NCBI GenBank assembly: GCA_937890485.1
Contig: CALBXN010000138.1
Span: forward strand, 1-6,884
Direction of reading: 5' to 3'
DNA length: 6,884 nt
Source of the DNA: an uncultured Treponema sp.
Lineage (GTDB): Bacteria > Spirochaetota > Spirochaetia > Treponematales > Treponemataceae
Made by a program: the position numbers and the translations under genes. Positions within the stretch are counted from its first letter, which is position 1, and the number at the start of each line of letters is the position of its first letter. The notes below the pieces were generated by a model. It made no database searches. It saw only the letters and a list, made by a program, of their open reading frames with translations, and was not told the origin of the DNA. Below are positions 1-4,449 of this stretch, piece after piece.

Positions 1-1
1 A

Positions 2-475
2 ATTGAAAGTAATGCTTTTTCTTGGTGTAAACAATTAGAAAAATTAGAAATTCCAAATACAGTAACATTCATTGGAGAGCAGGCTTTCTCTAATTGTAGT
101 GTATTAAACTATGTTAATATACCAGATTCTGTTACGGAAATAAATGAATCTACTTTTTGGGGGTGTAGAGAATTAGTAAGTGTAGATTTTCCATATTCAG
201 TAACAAATATCGGATATGGTGCGTTTGCTATGTGCAAATCACTAAAAAATATTGAAATTCCGGATTCTGTAATACAAATTGAAAGTCTTGCTTTTACTTT
301 ATGTTCTTCCTTAACTAGCATTACAATTCCAGATTCTGTAATGTCTATAGGTAAAGAAGCCTTTGATGACTGTCCTTTACTTACTATCCAATGTAATGCG
401 GGAAGTTATGCAGAACAATACTGTAAAGAAAACAATCTAAAATATTTTATAACTCCAGATTGGTTGTTAGATTAG
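2..475 (+). CDS. BspA-type leucine-rich-repeat protein, C-terminal fragment
   Basis: The frame is open from base 2 to the TAG at 473-475, giving 157 residues; the N-terminus lies outside the window, so an internal ATG at 230 is not the start. The protein consists of about five 23-residue LRR_5 (BspA/Treponema pallidum-type) repeats with the pattern IxIPDSVTxIGxxAFxxCxxL; examples are IEIPDSVIQIE and ITIPDSVMSIG. At DNA level the units recur every 69 bp (proline codons at 53, 122, 191, 260 and 329). It ends in a typical cap, AGSYAEQYCKENNLKYF, followed by a short tail, with no sorting signal or membrane segment at the C-terminus. Proteins of this family are usually secreted or surface-exposed and are linked to adhesion or protein binding; that role is inferred from the family. 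The signal peptide, if any, would be in the missing part. The next gene is 169 bp downstream and probably separate. I see no clear terminator hairpin after the stop. Confidence 0.9.
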   Translation: MESNAFSWCKQLEKLEIPNTVTFIGEQAFSNCSVLNYVNIPDSVTEINESTFWGCRELVSVDFPYSVTNIGYGAFAMCKSLKNIEIPDSVIQIESLAFTLCSSLTSITIPDSVMSIGKEAFDDCPLLTIQCNAGSYAEQYCKENNLKYFITPDWLLD

Positions 476-540
476 TGCAATTTTCACCTACAAACAAAAA
501 AAAGGAATGTTGCGGAAAAATCAGCTTTTAGTTTTGCTTG
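476..540. other. Intergenic spacer after the LRR gene
   Basis: This AT-rich stretch holds an A8 tract but no convincing gene, terminator hairpin or strong promoter. A weakly similar, degenerate copy of the downstream 23-bp unit could lie at its right end, but the match is not better than low-complexity background. Confidence 0.5.
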
Positions 541-632
541 ACTTTAGATTTTTACTGGTGTAAACTTTAGATTATTACCAATTAAAACTTTGGATTTTTA
601 CTATTGTAAACTTTAGGTTTTACCAAATATTT
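541..632 (+). repeat. Four tandem 23-bp units with TTTAC-N4-GTAAA dyads
   Basis: Units begin at 541, 564, 587 and 610, exactly 23 bp apart. Each starts ACTTTAG or ACTTTGG and continues with a T-rich core ending in TTAC or TACC (first unit begins ACTTTAGATTTTTAC). Units 1 and 3 are the most alike, so a 46-bp higher-order period is also visible. In units 1 and 3 the end of the core pairs with the start of the next unit to form the dyad TTTAC-N4-GTAAA (551-564 and 597-610). The array ends just before the Shine-Dalgarno of the ATPase gene. The repeat is directly visible. A role as operator or promoter array is inference; an expanded minisatellite is the alternative. Confidence 0.75.
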
Positions 633-633
633 T

Positions 634-637
634 AAGG
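634..637 (+). promoter_or_regulatory. Ribosome binding site of the ATPase gene
   Basis: AAGG lies 7 nt before the ATG at 645, good spacing for a Shine-Dalgarno. It supports this start codon and abuts the 23-bp repeat array. Confidence 0.6.
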
Positions 638-644
638 TCGTTTT

Positions 645-1817
645 ATGGTTGAAAGAAAGGCAAAACAAGCTTTATTAAGATTAGCATCTCAATTTCCTGT
701 GGTTGCAATAACAGGTCCTAGACAAAGTGGAAAGTCTACACTTGCTAGGATGACTTTTCCAGAAAAAAAATATATTTCTATGGACGATAAATCTTTAAGA
801 GAAGTTGCTAAATCTAATCCAAAAGATTTTTTGTTGGCATTTCCTGAAGGTGCGATTATTGATGAAGTTCAAAAAGTGCCTGAATTATTTGATGCCATAA
901 AATATTATGTTGATAATATGATTTTTAAGCCTGGAATGTTTATTCTTACTGGTTCTAGTCAATTCAAACTTAAAGAAAATATATCGGATTCTCTTGCGGG
1001 GAGAGTTGCATTTTTAAAATTGTTGCCATTTTCAATAAATGAATTAAAAGAAACTGGCAGTATGGATTCAAATCCATATAAAGTGATTTTAAAAGGTTCA
1101 TATCCGCCACTTTATGATTCAGAAAAAAATTTTATTCCAGAAGATTGGTTTGAAAATTATATAGAAACATATCTTGACTTGGATGCAAGAGAACATATAA
1201 ATGTTTCTAATCTTTCAACTTTTAAAAAATTTGTTCAAGTTTGTGCTTTGTATTCTGGGCAAATGCTTTCGATGGATAGTATTGCAAAAAATCTTGGAAT
1301 TTCAGCACCTACTGTTAAACTTTGGTTATCAATTTTGGAATCTTCTTTTATAATTCATTTTTTAGAACCTGATTTTGATAATCTTGGAAAATCAATAGTA
1401 AAAACTCCTAAATTATATTTTATTGATACAGGACTGTTATGCAATCTTTTAAGAATAACAACTATGGAAGATTTAATTTTAAGTTCTTACAAAGGTGCAA
1501 TCGTAGAAACATTTGCTATTTCAGAATTGTTAAAATATCGTTTGAACCAAGGTCGAAAAGCAAATCTTTCGTATTTTAGAGATTTAAAAGGATTTGAAGT
1601 TGATACAATCGCAAATTGGAATCATACTTTTGCAATCGAAATTAAAAGTTCAAGTGAAAGTGAACAAAAACTTTCCGCTAATACTAGAAAATATCTAACA
1701 CTTCGTAACGATGAAAATTGCAAAGGTGCAATATTTTATCTTGGCGATATAACTATAAACATTAACGGAATAAAATATGTATCATGGCAAGATTGGGGCA
1801 ATTTTGTAGAGGAATAA
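645..1817 (+). CDS. AAA_14 / DUF4143 family ATPase (ATP-binding protein)
   Basis: A complete 390-residue protein, the usual length for this family. The N-terminal P-loop domain shows Walker A GPRQSGKST (24-32), Walker B AIIDEVQ (70-76), a sensor-like ILTGSSQ (100-106), and the family motif LAGR (117-120) followed by LLPFSINE. A winged-helix-like segment with IAKNLGISAPTVKLWL spans about 205-242, then YFIDTGLL (258-265). The C-terminal DUF4143 part resembles a PD-(D/E)XK nuclease fold: GAIVE (284-288), FEVD (317-320) and IEIKSS (331-336), so the candidate acidic and basic residues E288, D320, E332 and K334 are all present. The family is widespread in host-associated bacteria and archaea, but its biological role is not established; nuclease activity is inferred from motifs only. 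It stands alone, with its own ribosome binding site, a repeat array upstream and a terminator downstream. Family assignment is confident; function is unknown. Confidence 0.9.
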   Translation: MVERKAKQALLRLASQFPVVAITGPRQSGKSTLARMTFPEKKYISMDDKSLREVAKSNPKDFLLAFPEGAIIDEVQKVPELFDAIKYYVDNMIFKPGMFILTGSSQFKLKENISDSLAGRVAFLKLLPFSINELKETGSMDSNPYKVILKGSYPPLYDSEKNFIPEDWFENYIETYLDLDAREHINVSNLSTFKKFVQVCALYSGQMLSMDSIAKNLGISAPTVKLWLSILESSFIIHFLEPDFDNLGKSIVKTPKLYFIDTGLLCNLLRITTMEDLILSSYKGAIVETFAISELLKYRLNQGRKANLSYFRDLKGFEVDTIANWNHTFAIEIKSSSESEQKLSANTRKYLTLRNDENCKGAIFYLGDITININGIKYVSWQDWGNFVEE

Positions 1818-1864
1818 ACTTTCCTCCCCACAAGGAATGTGTGAAAATTAAATTTAAAACAAAA

Positions 1865-1931
1865 GAGCCAACCGTACATAGATTTTTACGACTAGCGAAG
1901 CGTCAAGTAGAAATCTGTGTACGGTTGGCTC
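1865..1931. terminator. Bidirectional intrinsic terminator between the ATPase gene and groEL
   Basis: The outer arms GAGCCAACCGTACA and TGTACGGTTGGCTC pair, allowing one wobble, and pairing continues inward through AGATTT and AAATCT to about 24 bp. The inner part can fold further through GAC/GTC onto the heptamer GCGAAGC at the tip. Minus-strand transcripts leaving groEL meet TTTTGTTTTAAATTT after the stem; plus-strand transcripts leaving the ATPase gene meet AATTTTTATTT. It sits 48 nt after the ATPase stop and 23 nt beyond the groEL stop, which fits shared termination of convergent genes. Confidence 0.85.
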
Positions 1932-1954
1932 AATTTTTATTTAAGAATTTATTT

Positions 1955-3592
1955 TTAGTACATTCCGCCCATGTCGCCCATTCCACCAGCTGGCATTGGT
2001 GGCATTGGGTTCTTTTCTGGAATGTCTGTAATTGCACATTCTGTTGTGAGCAATAAACTTGCTACAGAAGCTGCATTTTGTAAAGCAGAACGAGTAACTT
2101 TTGCTGGGTCGATAATTCCTGCTTCCATCATATCTTTCCATTCCATTGCGTAAGCGTCAAAACCTACACCTTTTTTAGATGTTTTTGCTTTGTCTGCTAC
2201 AATAGAGCCGTCAACTCCTGCATTTTCTGCAATTTGACGGATAGGTTCTTCAAGAGCGCGTTTAACAATCTTGAAACCTACTTTTTCATCGTCAGTTAGT
2301 TCAACATCTGCTTTGTCCAAAGCTAATGAAGCTTGAATTAAAGCAAGTCCACCACCACATACGATTCCTTCTTCAAGGGCTGCACGAGTAGCAGCAAGTG
2401 TATCTTCTACACGATGTTTCTTTTCTTTCATTTCTGTTTCTGTAACAGCACCAATATTGATAACTGCAACACCACCAGAAAGTTTTGCTAATCTTTCTTT
2501 TAATTTATCTTTGTCGTAGTCAGATGTGGCTGCATCAATTTGTGTTTTGATTTCTGCAACTCTATCTTTGATAGCTTTTGTATTTCCAGCACCATCAACG
2601 ATAGTTGTGTTATCTTTATCAATTTTTACAGATTTTGCTGTTCCAAGTTGTTCAAGTTCTGTTGTTTCAAGTTTTAATCCTAAATCTTCAGTAATAACTT
2701 GTCCACCTGTAAGAATTGCAATATCTTCAAGCATTGCTTTTCTTCTATCACCAAAACCAGGAGCTTTTACTGCAACTGTTTTTAATGTTCCACGAAGGTT
2801 ATTTACGATAAGTGTTGCAAGAGCTTCGCCGTCCATATCTTCACAGATAATAACTAAAGCTTTTCCTGTTTGTGCAACTTTTTCCAATAATGGAAGCATA
2901 TCTTTCATGTTAGAGATTTTTTTATCGTGAATAAGAATGAAAGGATTATCATAACTTGCTTCCATTCTGTCACGGTCTGTTACAAAGTATGATGAAATGT
3001 AACCTCTGTCAAATTGCATACCTTCTACAAAGTCAGTTGTTGTTTCCATTGTTTTTGATTCTTCAACAGTGATAACACCATCTTTTCCAACTTTTTCGAT
3101 AGCACTTGCCAAAATTCCACCAATTTCAGAATCGTTATTTGCTGAAACTGTTGCAACATGAGATACATCTTCAGAACCTTTTACTTCTTTTGCGTTCTTT
3201 TTGATTTCTTCAACAGCGATAGAAACAGCTTTATCCATACCACGTTTTAATTCGATAGGTGTCATTCCTGCTGCAACTGCTTTTAATCCTTCCTTTACCA
3301 TAGCGTAAGCAAGAACTGTTGCTGTTGTTGTACCATCTCCTGCAACATCATTTGTTTTAGAAGCAACTTCTTTTAATAATTGTGCTCCCATGTTTTCAAA
3401 TGGATCTTCAAGTTCAATTTCTTTTGCAACTGAAACTCCGTCTTTTGTAATTGTTGGAGCTCCAAATTTTTTATCTAGCATAACTAGACGACCTTTAGGT
3501 CCTAATGTAACTTTTACAGCTTTTGAAATTTGTTCAACTCCAGAAAGCATTTTTTTTCTGGCATCTTCATTAAAAACCAATTGTTTTGCCAT
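1955..3592 (-). CDS. groEL: Chaperonin GroEL (Hsp60/Cpn60)
   Basis: A complete 545-residue group I chaperonin that forms the double-ring ATP-dependent folding cage in the cytosol together with GroES. The start at 3592 gives the canonical MAKQLVFNEDAR and has AGGAG five bases upstream; an in-frame ATG at 3634 would add 14 unconserved residues and lacks such a site. Visible hallmarks are TLGPKGR (29-35), ITKDGV with D51, GDGTTTATVLA (85-95) with D86, KAPGFGDRRKAML (276-288) in the apical domain, RVEDTLAATRAALEEG (394-409) with the ATPase aspartate D397, CGGGLALI (412-419), and a GGM-rich tail ending GGMGDMGGMY. These match E. coli D52, D87 and D398. No groES precedes it, and no CIRCE or other recognised heat-shock operator is visible in the 154 bp upstream. 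It is transcribed divergently from rnhA and convergently with the ATPase gene. Nothing suggests truncation. Confidence 0.98.
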   Translation of the reverse strand: MAKQLVFNEDARKKMLSGVEQISKAVKVTLGPKGRLVMLDKKFGAPTITKDGVSVAKEIELEDPFENMGAQLLKEVASKTNDVAGDGTTTATVLAYAMVKEGLKAVAAGMTPIELKRGMDKAVSIAVEEIKKNAKEVKGSEDVSHVATVSANNDSEIGGILASAIEKVGKDGVITVEESKTMETTTDFVEGMQFDRGYISSYFVTDRDRMEASYDNPFILIHDKKISNMKDMLPLLEKVAQTGKALVIICEDMDGEALATLIVNNLRGTLKTVAVKAPGFGDRRKAMLEDIAILTGGQVITEDLGLKLETTELEQLGTAKSVKIDKDNTTIVDGAGNTKAIKDRVAEIKTQIDAATSDYDKDKLKERLAKLSGGVAVINIGAVTETEMKEKKHRVEDTLAATRAALEEGIVCGGGLALIQASLALDKADVELTDDEKVGFKIVKRALEEPIRQIAENAGVDGSIVADKAKTSKKGVGFDAYAMEWKDMMEAGIIDPAKVTRSALQNAASVASLLLTTECAITDIPEKNPMPPMPAGGMGDMGGMY

Positions 3593-3597
3593 ATCGT

Positions 3598-3602
3598 CTC
3601 CT
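3598..3602 (-). promoter_or_regulatory. Ribosome binding site of groEL
   Basis: On the minus strand AGGAG precedes the ATG at 3592 by five bases. This is the evidence that fixes the groEL start at MAKQ and not at the upstream in-frame ATG. Confidence 0.8.
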
Positions 3603-3617
3603 ATAGATGAATAATTA

Positions 3618-3646
3618 TTGGCATAATTTATCATATATGATAATAT
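3618..3646 (+). promoter_or_regulatory. Sigma-70-type promoter for rnhA
   Basis: TTGGCA (3618-3623), a 17-bp spacer and TAATAT (3641-3646) give a close match to the housekeeping consensus with ideal spacing. Transcription would start near 3653 and leave a leader of about 94 nt before rnhA. I could not find an equally good promoter for groEL on the other strand, although it must lie in or near this region. Confidence 0.55.
3628..3643. promoter_or_regulatory. Perfect 16-bp palindrome, possible operator
   Basis: TTATCATATATGATAA is identical to its reverse complement. It fills most of the spacer of the rnhA promoter and touches its -10 box, and it lies 36 bp from the groEL start, so a dimeric regulator bound here could affect either gene. 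It does not match the CIRCE element (TTAGCACTC-N9-GAGTGCTAA). In such AT-rich DNA a chance palindrome cannot be excluded. Confidence 0.4.
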
Positions 3647-3670
3647 CAGCCGTATATTAAAATTAAGGGT

Positions 3671-3691
3671 GTAGATTCCATAAAAATCTAC
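3671..3691. other. Small hairpin in the groEL-rnhA intergenic region
   Basis: GTAGATT and AATCTAC form a 7-bp stem around a 7-nt loop. It would lie within the rnhA leader if the promoter at 3618-3646 is used. No T-run follows closely on either strand, so it is not a clear terminator, and no known riboswitch motif is recognised. Confidence 0.35.
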
Positions 3692-3730
3692 TCTTTAAAA
3701 ATACTGATAAAATCAAAAAACGGCAATAGT

Positions 3731-3736
3731 GGAGAG
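3731..3736 (+). promoter_or_regulatory. Ribosome binding site of rnhA
   Basis: GGAGAG precedes the ATG at 3747 by 10 nt, a spacer that is mostly an 8-T run. Because this site overlaps an upstream in-frame GTG at 3729, it argues for the ATG as the start. Confidence 0.55.
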
Positions 3737-3746
3737 CATTTTTTTT

Positions 3747-4286
3747 ATGGATAATACAAAAAAAACGATAACAATTTATTCCGATGGAGCTTGTTCTGGA
3801 AATCCTGGTCCTGGTGGATGGGGTTGTGTTCTTCTCATTAAAAATGAAAATTCTGAAATTGTGCAAGAAGTTCAACTTAGTGGTGGCGAAAATCCCACTA
3901 CAAATAATCGTATGGAATTGATAGGCGCAATAAGTGCTTTAGAACATATAAAAAAACTAGGTTTTTCTTCACAAAAAAATATACAAGGTGATTTATTCAG
4001 TCAAGAAGAATCTTCTTCAGATTGTCAAATTTCAAAGATAGATTTTTATACTGATAGTCAATATGTAAAAAATGGAATTACTACTTGGATTTCTTCTTGG
4101 AAAAAAAATGGTTGGAAAACTTCTTCAAAGCAACCTGTAAAAAATCAAGATTTGTGGGTTAGATTGGATAACTTAAACTCTGAACTTGTGATAAATTGGT
4201 GTTGGGTAAAAGGCCACGCAGGAAATAAATATAACGAAATTTGCGATACTTTAGCTGTGGAAGCTTCTAAAAAAGCAAGTTTGTAA
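3747..4286 (+). CDS. rnhA: Ribonuclease HI
   Basis: Encodes 179 residues; RNase HI cleaves the RNA strand of RNA-DNA hybrids such as R-loops and Okazaki primers, in the cytosol and with Mg2+. The start chosen is ATG at 3747, with GGAGAG upstream; GTG at 3729 would add MESIFF but has no Shine-Dalgarno. The fold and all catalytic residues are visible: IYSDGACSGNPGPGGWG with D13, TTNNRMEL with E57, FYTDSQYV with D103, WVKGHAGNKYNE with H157, and D167, matching E. coli D10, E48, D70, H124 and D134. The basic protrusion WKKNGWKTSSKQPVKNQDLW (118-137) is intact. It is longer than the usual 155 or so residues because of an insertion of about 24 residues at about 72-96, between E57 and D103, rich in Ser, Gln and Glu and containing QGDLF (80-84), which resembles the beta-clamp-binding consensus. 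It is divergent from groEL and convergent with the RND gene. Confidence 0.95.
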   Translation: MDNTKKTITIYSDGACSGNPGPGGWGCVLLIKNENSEIVQEVQLSGGENPTTNNRMELIGAISALEHIKKLGFSSQKNIQGDLFSQEESSSDCQISKIDFYTDSQYVKNGITTWISSWKKNGWKTSSKQPVKNQDLWVRLDNLNSELVINWCWVKGHAGNKYNEICDTLAVEASKKASL

Positions 4287-4288
4287 AA

Positions 4289-4437
4289 AATGGCTGTCTA
4301 ATAGGTAGTATTATAATGTCATTCCGAATTTATTTCGGAATCTTTGTTGTATAGTTTAGATTCTGAATCAAGTTCAGAATGACACGCTGGTTTGAACTTT
4401 CTAGTTACTCACTACAAAACCTTTTTAGACAGCCATT
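4289..4437 (-). terminator. 13-bp outer inverted repeat, probable terminator of the RND gene
   Basis: AATGGCTGTCTAA (4289-4301) and TTAGACAGCCATT (4425-4437) are perfect inverted copies. Read on the minus strand, downstream of the RND stop at 4450, the closing arm runs into six consecutive T, as in an intrinsic terminator; the plus-strand side is only AT-rich. The T-tract overlaps the rnhA stop codon. The loop of 123 nt is far too long for an ordinary terminator and contains the paired palindromes at 4317-4384. Alternatively the two arms are terminal inverted repeats of a small non-autonomous element of about 149 bp; no clear target duplication is seen. Confidence 0.55.
4317..4384. repeat. 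Paired REP-like palindromes in inverted orientation
   Basis: Two 27-nt units (4317-4343 and 4358-4384) are inverted copies of each other with five mismatches, separated by 14 nt. The outer ends are TGTCATTC and GAATGACA. Each unit is itself a hairpin: ATTCCGAA/TTCGGAAT with a 5-nt loop (4321-4341) and ATTCTGAA/TTCAGAAT with a 5-nt loop (4360-4380). The GTCATTC...GAATC shape is like dispersed intergenic palindromes seen in many bacterial genomes, so this is probably one member of a genomic family. That cannot be verified from a single copy. Some mismatches are balanced within each hairpin (CCGAA with TTCGG, CTGAA with TTCAG), which suggests that the hairpin shape has been kept. Confidence 0.7.
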
Positions 4438-4449
4438 AATTTATAAATA

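Noticed and set aside
518..540. A fifth, degenerate copy of the 23-bp unit before the array
   Set aside because: Only scattered T and A positions match in the expected register, which low-complexity AT-rich sequence would give by chance.
541..632. The 23-bp direct repeats as a small CRISPR array
   Set aside because: Units are tandem with no unique spacers between them, they diverge from each other, and there are no cas genes in the window.
1818..1842. Small TTCCT/AGGAA inverted repeat just after the ATPase stop
   Set aside because: A 5-bp stem with no following T-run is too weak to call; the strong terminator lies immediately downstream.
1784..2056. Plus-strand reading frame overlapping the ATPase end and the groEL 3' end
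   Set aside because: It runs through the terminator hairpin and antisense to groEL, has no ribosome binding site, and its protein has no recognisable features.
2526..2930. Plus-strand open frame of 134 codons inside groEL
   Set aside because: It is antisense to a strongly conserved part of groEL and its Ser/Val/Ile-rich translation is what the complement of groEL codons would give.
3547..3557. GCA followed by eight T occurring in groEL and again just before the rnhA start (3736-3746)
   Set aside because: Homopolymers are frequent in this AT-rich DNA. In groEL it reads as AGA-AAA-AAA-ATG codons, and nothing supports programmed slippage.
3593..3634. N-terminal extension of GroEL starting at the ATG at 3634
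   Set aside because: The 14 extra residues are not part of the family, and AGGAG at 3598-3602 points to the MAKQ start.
3729..3746. GTG at 3729 as the rnhA start
   Set aside because: It has no Shine-Dalgarno of its own, while GGAGAG overlapping it serves the ATG at 3747; the added MESIFF is not family-like.
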